Of a DNA stretch of 20,793 nt, positions 8,599 through 15,862 are shown one piece after another (position 1 is the first letter of the stretch; each line of letters starts with the position of its first letter). The notes beneath the pieces were generated by a model. It saw nothing but the letters and a program-made list of their open reading frames with translations, was not told the DNA's origin and ran no database searches. Origin of the DNA: Gammaproteobacteria bacterium. Its GTDB lineage: Bacteria; Pseudomonadota; Gammaproteobacteria; UBA9214. The position numbers were made by a program, and so were the translations under genes. The stretch spans positions 1-20,793 of the forward strand of contig DAOVVG010000013.1 in the NCBI GenBank assembly GCA_030632175.1, read 5' to 3'.

Positions 8599-10308
8599 TC
8601 AGCGCTGTTCGGCCAATGCAGCAAGTTCACCATCAAGATACAACTCCCTGTAAAAACGATGACGGCGCTTGCCGCTTGATGTCTTTGTCATCGTTCCCTG
8701 GGGCAAGAGCAGCACTTCATCAACCTTGATTCCGATATGGGTTGCTACCTGTGCTCGTACATCATCCATCACTGTCTCAAGAGGGCGTTCGTTCGAATCC
8801 CGGACCTCGGAAACAATGACCAGCCGCTGAGTCCCGATTTTTTCATCATCGATCCCGAATGCCGCAAAACACCCCGGCCTCAGGCCATCGATTTGTACCA
8901 GCACGCTCTCAAAATCACTCGGATCAAATTTCTTTCCATGCAGGTTGATTCGTTCCCTGACCCTGCCTGTCCAGAAAACCTCTTCACCACGCATGTAGCC
9001 ATAATCCCCGGTGTGAAGATACTTGCCACGGATGGCGTAACTGGTGTCTTCCTCGTTGCCGAGATATCCTTTCATACGCGATGGTGTGTCAAGTGCGATC
9101 TCACCAACATGACCGTCTGGCAGAGGGTTGCAATCAGCATCCTGGATCTGGATAGTCATGCCCGGGTAAGGTCGGCCAACACCCACTATTGCAACAGTAT
9201 CCGCACCTCCGTTCGTAGCAGTCCCGCGAACGGCTATTCCTTCGTCAAAAAGCCGGTGCTTGTTGACATGTTCGACAACGAAATCGCCATCTGCATCACT
9301 GAACGTGGCTCCACCCACATTTTCAGCGCAACCGAAATTGGTCTTCATTGCAGACAACTTGACCCCGAACGGCTCGAATTTCTTCTGGAAAGTCAGCATT
9401 GTATCAAGGTGTATGCGCTCGGCAGCATTCCAGAATGCCTTGATCTTGCCAAGGTTTATGTCTTTGAGGTGGTGGTCCCTGACTCTCTGCGCTGTAAAGG
9501 TGTAACCAAAGTTTGGTGACCAGGTAACCGTGGCACCGGTTGATGATAATGCCTGCAGCCATAGCACCGGTTTTTTCAGGAAATTGATGGTCTCAAGCAT
9601 CACCAGCGGTATTCCCTTTGTCATACAGAGCATGAAATTGTTGATAAGTCCCATGTCATGATACAGGGGGGTCCAGTTGACGCAGATATCATCCTTGCCC
9701 AGTTTCATTGCGAGTTCCATGCCATCCAGTGTCTGCAGTACGGCATTCTGGTCCCATACACAAACCCGCGGGAAACCGGTCGTACCGGATGTCAGCTGCA
9801 GGGCTGCCAGATCATCGGATTCCGGAAATACCAGCGGTGCAGAAGCAGGGTCACCGCCTTTCTGAAATACTGATATGTATAACACGCAGGTCTCCGGGTG
9901 GGACTTCTGCAGGGCTTCACCCAGATCCTTCTCATCATCTTCGAGAACGACCACACGTGCCGATGTGGTGCTCACTACATGTTCCAGCACATCTTTCAGA
10001 TTTGAATGCAAGCCCCTGACAACCGGGGGTGCAACCATTAAGGGTAATGCGCCAATCAGTAAAGAACCAAAAAGTGCATTTGCCGAAATTTCATCAGACG
10101 GAAGCATGAATACGCATACATTGCCGCGAGACAACCCGTTGCTGGATAAAATTGAACCATAGCGGGCACCCGTTTCATGGAATTCCCTGAATGTTCTCCA
10201 GGTATGCGTGCCATCCGGGTTGAAAAATGTAAGTGCATTACCCTCCGGGTCCCTTTCCAGCCTTTCTCTGAATATTGCCTGTAACGATTTGTTACTGTCA
10301 TGCGTCAT
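8599..10308 (-). CDS. FAAL-type fatty acyl/aryl-AMP ligase
   Basis: Adenylate-forming enzyme of 569 residues, of the kind that activates an acid as acyl-AMP and hands it to an acyl carrier protein. Motifs in order are the ATP loop TSGTTGFP (173-180), the FAAL-typical WTPLYHDMGL (212-221), NAAE (294-297), HTGDYG (432-437), the hinge GRVRERINLHGKKFDP (448-463) and the C-terminal catalytic Lys547 in TSSGKRR. The full two-domain architecture is intact. AAGG lies about 9 bases before the ATG. An ACP gene is 120 bp upstream and the chorismate lyase homologue 65 bp downstream, the arrangement expected for loading 4-hydroxybenzoate or a fatty acid on that ACP. Mycobacterial FadD22 is the nearest functional analogue I can name. 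Substrate cannot be decided from sequence. Confidence 0.9.
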   Translation of the reverse strand: MTHDSNKSLQAIFRERLERDPEGNALTFFNPDGTHTWRTFREFHETGARYGSILSSNGLSRGNVCVFMLPSDEISANALFGSLLIGALPLMVAPPVVRGLHSNLKDVLEHVVSTTSARVVVLEDDEKDLGEALQKSHPETCVLYISVFQKGGDPASAPLVFPESDDLAALQLTSGTTGFPRVCVWDQNAVLQTLDGMELAMKLGKDDICVNWTPLYHDMGLINNFMLCMTKGIPLVMLETINFLKKPVLWLQALSSTGATVTWSPNFGYTFTAQRVRDHHLKDINLGKIKAFWNAAERIHLDTMLTFQKKFEPFGVKLSAMKTNFGCAENVGGATFSDADGDFVVEHVNKHRLFDEGIAVRGTATNGGADTVAIVGVGRPYPGMTIQIQDADCNPLPDGHVGEIALDTPSRMKGYLGNEEDTSYAIRGKYLHTGDYGYMRGEEVFWTGRVRERINLHGKKFDPSDFESVLVQIDGLRPGCFAAFGIDDEKIGTQRLVIVSEVRDSNERPLETVMDDVRAQVATHIGIKVDEVLLLPQGTMTKTSSGKRRHRFYRELYLDGELAALAEQR

Positions 10309-10428
10309 AATTTATTGCCTTAATCCAGATCGAATAGTTGCCCTGATGGTTGCTACCTGTACGGGTTCGTTTCAACATTTATGTGAATTTTCCACAGTAA
10401 TCCATCCGGGATCCTGTTTTTTAAAAAC

Positions 10429-10683
10429 CTACGCCTGTTTAGAGACGACAAAACTGGCTATTTCATCAATTGTATTCATATGATCCACACCGACTTCATG
10501 TGCGGCTACCTTGATGCCGTAGGTTTCTTCAAGAAAAGAAACCAAATCCAGTGTTGCAAGGGAATCAAGGATCCCCGTAGTGACAAGTGCGGTTGTAAAG
10601 GACAGATTTTCCGGGGCCTCATCCGGTAAAAACTCTTTCAAAATATATTCCTTCACGGCTTCTTTGATTTTCTCTGACTCCAT
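10429..10683 (-). CDS. Acyl carrier protein
   Basis: Small acidic carrier of 84 residues. The phosphopantetheine attachment site is GILDSLATLDLV, with Ser41 in the DSL motif at the head of helix II; the helix pattern before and after matches a standard four-helix ACP. AGAGGA precedes the ATG by 9 bases. It is the first gene of the left unit, so it is likely made together with the adenylating enzymes and the chorismate lyase homologue. It is unlike the housekeeping fatty acid AcpP in sequence around the serine (AcpP has GADSLD) and is not next to fab genes, so a dedicated role is likely. No phosphopantetheinyl transferase lies in the window, so it must be activated by one encoded elsewhere. 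Confidence 0.92.
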   Translation of the reverse strand: MESEKIKEAVKEYILKEFLPDEAPENLSFTTALVTTGILDSLATLDLVSFLEETYGIKVAAHEVGVDHMNTIDEIASFVVSKQA

Positions 10684-10883
10684 GCTCGGTATTCCTCTCG
10701 AAGTTTAACTAAATTCCTGTTCACCATATGTGTAAATCGTCAAAATCATACATTTCTTTACTAAATATGCAAAAGACTAGAGGCTTCTCCAATGCTCAGG
10801 AGTCTTCTGTACTGTGGACCTGTGATAATAAGCGCTGCAGTCCGATTCAGTTTGCAAGTTGCAAGCATATTACACCATGCAGG

Positions 10884-10898
10884 CAAGGAAAATCCTTG
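10884..10898. repeat. Inverted repeat CAAGGA-AAA-TCCTTG
   Basis: Perfect 6-base arms around 3 bases, followed on the plus strand by an AT-only stretch. Lies about 200 bp upstream of the ACP start. Possible operator or transcript hairpin; function unproven. Confidence 0.4.
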
Positions 10899-10946
10899 AA
10901 TATAATTATATAATACAGGTAGATATGATTTACTGGAGGGGTATAC

Positions 10947-10961
10947 CCGGGCCTGGCCCGG
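10947..10961. repeat. GC-rich palindrome CCGGGCC-T-GGCCCGG
   Basis: Seven-base perfect arms with a single central base. As RNA it would fold as a 5-bp stem with a 5-base loop. It is strongly GC-rich within otherwise AT-rich DNA. The T-rich sequence lies on the plus-strand side (10971-10979), so it is not a standard terminator for the minus-strand genes. Confidence 0.5.
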
Positions 10962-10976
10962 TTCCCGATGTTTTCT

Positions 10977-11002
10977 TTTGAGTAGATCCTTTGGTACTCA
11001 AA
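10977..11002. repeat. Inverted repeat TTTGAGTA-N10-TACTCAAA
   Basis: Perfect 8-base arms around a 10-base loop, about 60 bp beyond the stop codon of the sulfotransferase gene. It could act as a transcript-end hairpin protecting the 3' end, but no U-run follows on the minus strand. A protein-binding dyad is an alternative. Confidence 0.5.
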
Positions 11003-11062
11003 TACACCTTCAGTGGACACGGGCACCTGCACGGCCCTCTGTTCAGCCCATTGCTGGTCATT

Positions 11063-11893
11063 TTAGATTAGCTGGTAATGAAAATTTGCAAGGAGATTCT
11101 CGTGGCGCCCCAGAACCAGGTTGATTTCCTCAACTTGTTGTCCGGTAAGATTTTCAATTTTTTGCTGGTTAAGGTTTTTAAACCCGCTAATTGGTTTACC
11201 GGTTATATTATGGGCTGTGAATTTCGATTCAATGTCCAGAGCACCAAGGTCAGGAAGAAAATCAGTGATTCTTCGGATCGTGTCGTCTGGTCTTTCCGCC
11301 AGTTCTTCGTAAGTAAAAAAACAGGTATTCCCAAGATGTTCTGAATTATACAACTGGAACTTCGCAATTTTTATCCAGAATTCAGCAGCAACCTTCGGCG
11401 TTAGAGGGGATGATGGTGATGATTGCGGTCCGTATTTATTAAAGTGCCACTGTCTGCGCAACAAACCTTCTATTTGTGCATATGGGTTCCGTAAGGTTAT
11501 AAGGAAGAGAGGATTCTTGAACGCATGCTCCAATTCGACTGCCCTGACAATGTTGGGCGGTGATTTCTCGAACCGGATGGATTTAAATGGTGACCAGTAC
11601 TGAAAGAATATTTTCCTCACCTTTACCCAGTCTATTGGCAAATCCGGATTCCACCTTTCATCACCGAAGAGAATCTTCCTTGCCTCCGGCAAATGCTGGC
11701 CTTCTCCTTTCCCCGGGAAAACCGATACATTTGGCGATGTATTAATAAGCTGTGTGATTGCCGTAGAGCCAGACAGGGGAGGGGACAGAAGGAATAGATG
11801 CCTAGCCCCGGTTCTTATCTCATTGGCTATTCCTTTCCCTGTTTTTTCGATCGCGTCTGGAACAGTGCGAGTGAATTCACGGATACTTTTCAT
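11063..11893 (-). CDS. Sulfotransferase family protein
   Basis: PAPS-dependent sulfotransferase of 276 residues. LFLLSPPLSGSTAITQLI (33-50) is the 5'-phosphosulfate loop in the SGST form found in Sulfotransfer_1/3-type bacterial enzymes; FEKSPPN (108-114) is the common substrate-side motif and TLRNPYAQIEGLL (133-145) the 3'-phosphate site. No signal peptide, so presumably cytoplasmic. Start is uncertain: the ATG at 11893 is 4 bases after the stop of the FG-GAP gene and would be translationally coupled, while an in-frame TTG at 11929 would overlap that gene by 32 bases; neither has a good Shine-Dalgarno sequence, and I prefer the ATG. Sequence differs clearly from the other two sulfotransferases, so it likely has a separate acceptor. 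Confidence 0.87.
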   Translation of the reverse strand: MKSIREFTRTVPDAIEKTGKGIANEIRTGARHLFLLSPPLSGSTAITQLINTSPNVSVFPGKGEGQHLPEARKILFGDERWNPDLPIDWVKVRKIFFQYWSPFKSIRFEKSPPNIVRAVELEHAFKNPLFLITLRNPYAQIEGLLRRQWHFNKYGPQSSPSSPLTPKVAAEFWIKIAKFQLYNSEHLGNTCFFTYEELAERPDDTIRRITDFLPDLGALDIESKFTAHNITGKPISGFKNLNQQKIENLTGQQVEEINLVLGRHENLLANFHYQLI

Positions 11894-11897
11894 GACG

Positions 11898-13862
11898 TCA
11901 TTCGGGCAAGGCGGCTTCGGTCCGTTCAATGGTCAGTAGCCGGTCGCCGCTGACATTATGTATTTCCTGTTGAGCGCCGTCCGACCACCGGATGTGCAGG
12001 ACATCGGCTCTGTCCTGATTTCCCAAGCCAAAATACAGTCGATAGTGCCCCTGCGAGAAGAATGCCCCGTCGGTGCTGCCCACTTCCTGTATCTGGCGGC
12101 CATCCGGCGTGACGACGGTTACCCGCGCTCCGATTGCCTGTCGGTTCCCCTGCTGGCCAACGAGCTTGACCTGCAGCCAGTGGTTTACTGCACCGGTGTT
12201 GCGGTGGGCCTTCAATACCCAGGTGATGCGGTGCCTGGGTTCTTTTGAGAATTCCCACCAGTGGCTGAAAGCAGGATTCTCTGACAGTGCCATTAACAGA
12301 TCCAGTCGGCCATCGTTGTCGATATCGTACCAGTTGGCCACAGCGGCAATGTACTGTTCAGCAGGGAATTCCAGAAGTCGTGTGGATTCAAATTCATGAT
12401 TCTCGAGTTGTCGAAACAGTCCCTGTGGCAGAAGGTGTAAATCAGGCAATCCGTCATTGTCGTAGTCAACCCAGTTGGCGGTTATGCTGCTGTCCGGCAG
12501 ACCAATCGAGGCCGGCATGACATGGCTGAGGGTGCCTGCGTTGTTGAGGAGAAGAGCATTCCCCCTTTTTGATGCAGAGAACAGGTCCAGGTCGCCATCT
12601 GCATCATAATCGGAAACGGACACCTTGCCGTCATAGAACCATTCATTGCCAGTCGTATGCCCTATTTTTTCTGCATCACCAGGCCCCCTGCGATATATGG
12701 CCTCCTGTGAAAATTCATTGCTGTTATTTCGATAGAGAAAAAAGCCTTCGTCCTGAAATGTCACCAGATCTACGTCTGCATCATTGTCGACATCGAACCA
12801 GGCGAAACTGCCGATTTGCTGGTCAGGTATGCCTAGTCCGGTCGCCATTGCAACATCATGCAGTTTTCCCTGCATGTCTTGCTGATACAGTTGTTTCGGG
12901 TAATCACCAGCGACACTACCTCTGTCGTAGCAGTTGATGAATAGATCCAGCAAGCCGTCATGGTTGAAATCCAGCCATCTGGCATGCCGACCCGAGCAAT
13001 CTCGCTTTTGTATGCCGGCCCTGGTAGCGTTATCGGAGAAACCGGTCTCTCCGTGGCTGACCAGTAGCTCATCGTTGAGTTGCGTTTTGGCCTCATCCGG
13101 GTGAGCCCTGAGAGTCCCGCCCAGGGCGCCGCGGTTGATGAAGACATCCAGCCGGCCATCCTTATTGTAGTCAGCCCAGGCCATGGCATGGCGGTCCCGC
13201 ATGGTCAGGGAGAAGACCTTGCTCTGCGGTGATACCTTCCCGAGCCCGACAAAGATTTTTTCCAGCGGGATGGCATCATCGAACCTGAATGTGATTGGTA
13301 ACCCCTGGCCGCCGGGTCTCATCCGCAATTGACCATCCTTTGCGGGAGTGAAGTCGATAGTTGTTGCCGAGACAGCAGACACCTGGTCCTGTTTTTGTAT
13401 GCGGAAGCCGTCATTTTTGACGACTTTCACAGGATCATTTACCTGCAGGGAGCCGTGCCAGTGCGAAACATTATCGATACTGTGAGCGCGGATTACCATC
13501 TGGGTGCCCTGCCAGTAGATATACAGCCCGGGCTTGTCGAACACGGGCGCAGAGAAGGAGAGTTCCGCCAGTGGGAACTCGCGGCTCTGGTCAAGCCCCC
13601 ATTCGCTCAGGACATCGCGGTAGCCCCCATGTCCGTCAGCGAGCAGCAGTGACTGTCGAAAATGGTGGTTTGAGGTGTAGATATCCAGCAGATCGTCTCC
13701 ATTGGCATCGACAATCCCCAGATCGAAAAACCGGTGGGTTTCCTCCAGGGGCAACGGATATTCGACGAACCGGTCAGATGATCCGGGGCGTTGTGAGAGG
13801 AATATACCGACCGCCGCCACGGCGACCAGAAAAGCCAGAATGGTCCGGTTGCTTGTAGTCAA
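11898..13862 (-). CDS. FG-GAP/VCBS repeat protein with C-terminal ASPIC/UnbV domain
   Basis: A 654-residue exported, probably membrane-anchored or surface protein. Residues 7-23 form one hydrophobic segment (signal anchor or signal peptide). Seven DxDxDG-type calcium loops follow: DANGDDLLD (52-60), DYNKDGRLD (231-239), DFNHDGLLD (298-306), DVDNDADVD (357-365), DYDADGDLD (418-426), DYDNDGLPD (466-474) and DIDNDGRLD (513-521), consistent with a seven-bladed integrin-like propeller. The C-terminus (about 562-646) is an ASPIC/UnbV domain with the typical IGARV and GSTDGAFFSQ motifs. The start is a TTG with GGAG 6 bases upstream; no in-frame ATG exists before residue 122, and a later start would lose the export signal. 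Role in the polysaccharide pathway unknown; binding to the polymer is a guess. Confidence 0.92.
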   Translation of the reverse strand: MTTSNRTILAFLVAVAAVGIFLSQRPGSSDRFVEYPLPLEETHRFFDLGIVDANGDDLLDIYTSNHHFRQSLLLADGHGGYRDVLSEWGLDQSREFPLAELSFSAPVFDKPGLYIYWQGTQMVIRAHSIDNVSHWHGSLQVNDPVKVVKNDGFRIQKQDQVSAVSATTIDFTPAKDGQLRMRPGGQGLPITFRFDDAIPLEKIFVGLGKVSPQSKVFSLTMRDRHAMAWADYNKDGRLDVFINRGALGGTLRAHPDEAKTQLNDELLVSHGETGFSDNATRAGIQKRDCSGRHARWLDFNHDGLLDLFINCYDRGSVAGDYPKQLYQQDMQGKLHDVAMATGLGIPDQQIGSFAWFDVDNDADVDLVTFQDEGFFLYRNNSNEFSQEAIYRRGPGDAEKIGHTTGNEWFYDGKVSVSDYDADGDLDLFSASKRGNALLLNNAGTLSHVMPASIGLPDSSITANWVDYDNDGLPDLHLLPQGLFRQLENHEFESTRLLEFPAEQYIAAVANWYDIDNDGRLDLLMALSENPAFSHWWEFSKEPRHRITWVLKAHRNTGAVNHWLQVKLVGQQGNRQAIGARVTVVTPDGRQIQEVGSTDGAFFSQGHYRLYFGLGNQDRADVLHIRWSDGAQQEIHNVSGDRLLTIERTEAALPE

Positions 13863-14067
13863 AACAGGCTCCAGTAGCTGTTACAGGATACGGGGCAGGG
13901 CGTAATGTCGCCGGCCGGATGCATTCCTGTGGTTTGATGATGTTACATTCATAGTCAAACTGTCCGGCGAGTTCACTGATCTTGCCGGGGATTTCCCGAT
14001 TGCTCCTGGCGAACATTGATCGATGTGCCTGTTTACAGGTAATAGCAAGCCATCAGATCACAAGACG

Positions 14068-15546
14068 TCAAAGAGACTTGTATACGAAAGCCAATCCTCC
14101 GTTGATCTTTTGACGCCAGCGTGTGACCTCTGTCTTCAGCGGTGGTATTGGCAAGAGAAAAAATGCAGCCGCATAGGCTGTCATTCCGGAGATAGCCATA
14201 GCCATAATATAGACTGCTGAATTTGTCATTTTAAGTTCATGAATCTGGGAATCAACAATGATCAGTACGAGGTAGAGGATGCCATTGAGAATAAGCCCCG
14301 GAGCAACTGCCTTCATCAGGTCTGATAGCCGTGTTGGGATGGTGCGATAGACAAGTATATAGTAATAGATTGTTTGAAAGGCCTGAGTCGCAAGTATCCC
14401 CCAGCTCACGCCGACTAGACCCCAGTTTAGCCCGATGGTGCAGGCGGTGACCGCAATGACCAGAATTACGGCCTGGGCTACCATTTCCTGAGTCAGACGA
14501 TTCTGCGCCATCAGAACTACTCCACACGGGCGACTGATAATGTAGAAGATGCCCGCAATGGCCAGGATTTCGAGGGGTTCAGCGGCGGGTAACCATTTTT
14601 CGCCGTAGACGAAGCCTATAAAAGGCTCTGCTATCCACAACAATCCTGTATAAAAGGGCAGAATGTAAACCGCAAGCAGAGTGATTACACGGTAAAGCAT
14701 GTATTTTGTCTGGTCCGTATCATCCTGTATCCTGGACATTGCCCGGAAAAGCGGCTGGGCTACCGGCATGCCGAACATCCGATAGGGCAGTCTGTGCAGA
14801 CTGTCAGCTTTGTTGAACAGCCCGAGAAAGGCAGGGCCGGCGAGTTTGGCCAAAATCAATTTTACTGCTTCCTGTCTTAGTTTCCCCAAAAAGTCGTTGG
14901 CAACGATCTTGGATCCGTAAGCGCTGTGCTTGCGCATAATGGAAAGATCAAAATTCAGGCGCAGGTTCTGAGGGGTTGCGCGTGCCAGCAGGGTATTCCG
15001 AAAGATTGCCCCCACCAGGCCAGAAATAGTGAGACTCCAGACACCCATGCCAAGTAAGGCCATGATGATGCTGGATAACCCTGAAACCACGCCGGTGATG
15101 ATTTCAATCACCGATCTTTTTTTGAAATCCATCTCCCTGTTGAGCCATGAGGTCCGCATGTAGACAAAGGGCCTGATCAGAAAGACCAGTGCAGATACCC
15201 GCATCAAATCCATGTAGAGCGGGTTCTCGAAATACTCAGCGAACCATGGAGAGGACAGGAAAAAACCCAGGTAGACCAGGACCCCCAGTGCAAGTTGCAG
15301 AGTCAAAACAGCGTTGAAGTCATCCTCTTTCACCACCTTGGCACGAATGAGTGCCTGTCCCATGCCGCCGCTGGTGACCATACCGACAAAGCCGGTAAAG
15401 ACCTGAATCGTGATGATCATGCCGAAGTCCGCCGGGACGAGCAGGCGGGCCAGAACCACCCCGAAGGCAAACTGCAGCAGGCCGCTGCCGGTGTTGCCGA
15501 TCATCAGCCACTTGGCACCTGTGCGTATACTTTGACCTAGATTCAT
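14068..15546 (-). CDS. Wzx-type polysaccharide flippase (MOP superfamily)
   Basis: Integral inner-membrane protein of 492 residues with about 12-14 hydrophobic helices, predicted to flip lipid-linked oligosaccharide units to the periplasm. The N-terminus (GQSIRTGAKWLMIGNTGSGLL) and the following VLARLLVPADFGM segment are typical of the WzxC/polysaccharide synthesis transporter group, as is the GGMGQALI stretch near residue 60. ATG chosen because the first helix begins within 15 residues; no clear Shine-Dalgarno sequence is seen. It faces the TPR gene across a 316 bp divergent spacer and is followed after 205 bp by the FG-GAP gene. It indicates a Wzx/Wzy-type export route, although no Wzy polymerase or Wzz chain-length protein lies in the window. 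Confidence 0.92.
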   Translation of the reverse strand: MNLGQSIRTGAKWLMIGNTGSGLLQFAFGVVLARLLVPADFGMIITIQVFTGFVGMVTSGGMGQALIRAKVVKEDDFNAVLTLQLALGVLVYLGFFLSSPWFAEYFENPLYMDLMRVSALVFLIRPFVYMRTSWLNREMDFKKRSVIEIITGVVSGLSSIIMALLGMGVWSLTISGLVGAIFRNTLLARATPQNLRLNFDLSIMRKHSAYGSKIVANDFLGKLRQEAVKLILAKLAGPAFLGLFNKADSLHRLPYRMFGMPVAQPLFRAMSRIQDDTDQTKYMLYRVITLLAVYILPFYTGLLWIAEPFIGFVYGEKWLPAAEPLEILAIAGIFYIISRPCGVVLMAQNRLTQEMVAQAVILVIAVTACTIGLNWGLVGVSWGILATQAFQTIYYYILVYRTIPTRLSDLMKAVAPGLILNGILYLVLIIVDSQIHELKMTNSAVYIMAMAISGMTAYAAAFFLLPIPPLKTEVTRWRQKINGGLAFVYKSL

Positions 15547-15862
15547 GGCAGGGGTTGGAAATTAAATTTGGACTCAGGTGCAGGGTTGACTAACCAGTCG
15601 CCACTGTGGAATATTTACAGTACTCTGTTGATAATACATAAATAACAACAGATACCAATAGAGAATTGTCTCGGGATCGAATAATCTGCCAGCAGACTTA
15701 TGAATACCAATGATTTTACCGCTATGCCAATGTTCGTATGGCTGATCAGTGCGGTTATTCAGCCCTGGTCATGACCATAATCACCGTCAATAGCCAGTGA
15801 AGTATTTTCGATCTACACTTATGTTTGGAAATGCCCGGATTGGATATGGATAACAGAGAGTC
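15547..15862. other. 316 bp divergent intergenic region
   Basis: Between the start codons of the flippase (minus) and the TPR protein (plus), so it should contain promoters for both. I see an AT-rich segment at 15609-15660 with the inverted repeat described separately, and TTGATA at 15628-15633 as a possible plus-strand -35 box, but no well-matched -10 box at correct spacing. A reading frame from 15755 into the TPR gene on the minus strand has no recognisable features. Confidence 0.55.
15625..15651. repeat. Inverted repeat CTGTTG-N15-CAACAG in divergent spacer
   Basis: Six-base perfect arms around an A/T-dominated 15-base centre, about 80 bp upstream of the flippase start and 210 bp upstream of the TPR start. 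The position suits a regulator-binding dyad; the same arms, inverted in order, occur at 5714-5733. No experimental or motif support. Confidence 0.35.

Larger units (their letters stand above)
10684..11062. other. 379 bp gene-free region with inverted repeats and an AT-rich block
   Basis: No convincing gene. The region separates a sulfotransferase from the ACP gene, both on the minus strand, so it probably contains the end of one transcript and the promoter of the next. Three inverted repeats (10884-10898, 10947-10961, 10977-11002) sit close together. Between 10900 and 10913 is an AT block with overlapping TATAAT-like matches on the minus strand, without a good -35 box at the right distance. 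A 61-codon minus-strand reading frame (10847-11032) has no family resemblance I can see. Confidence 0.6.

Noticed and set aside
8737..9519. A 260-codon open frame on the plus strand
   Set aside because: It lies entirely inside the FAAL gene, whose motifs are complete on the other strand; the plus-strand product has no recognisable domain.
10847..11032. A 61-codon minus-strand frame in the gene-free stretch
   Set aside because: No start signal or family features, and it runs through three inverted repeats.
13774..14016. An 80-codon minus-strand frame starting between the flippase and the FG-GAP gene
   Set aside because: It has an ATG but a weak ribosome site, overlaps the FG-GAP start by 89 bases, and shows no family resemblance. 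A gene remnant cannot be excluded.
14029..14040. Short palindrome CCTGTTTACAGG after the flippase gene as a terminator
   Set aside because: The loop is only two bases and no T-run follows on the minus strand.
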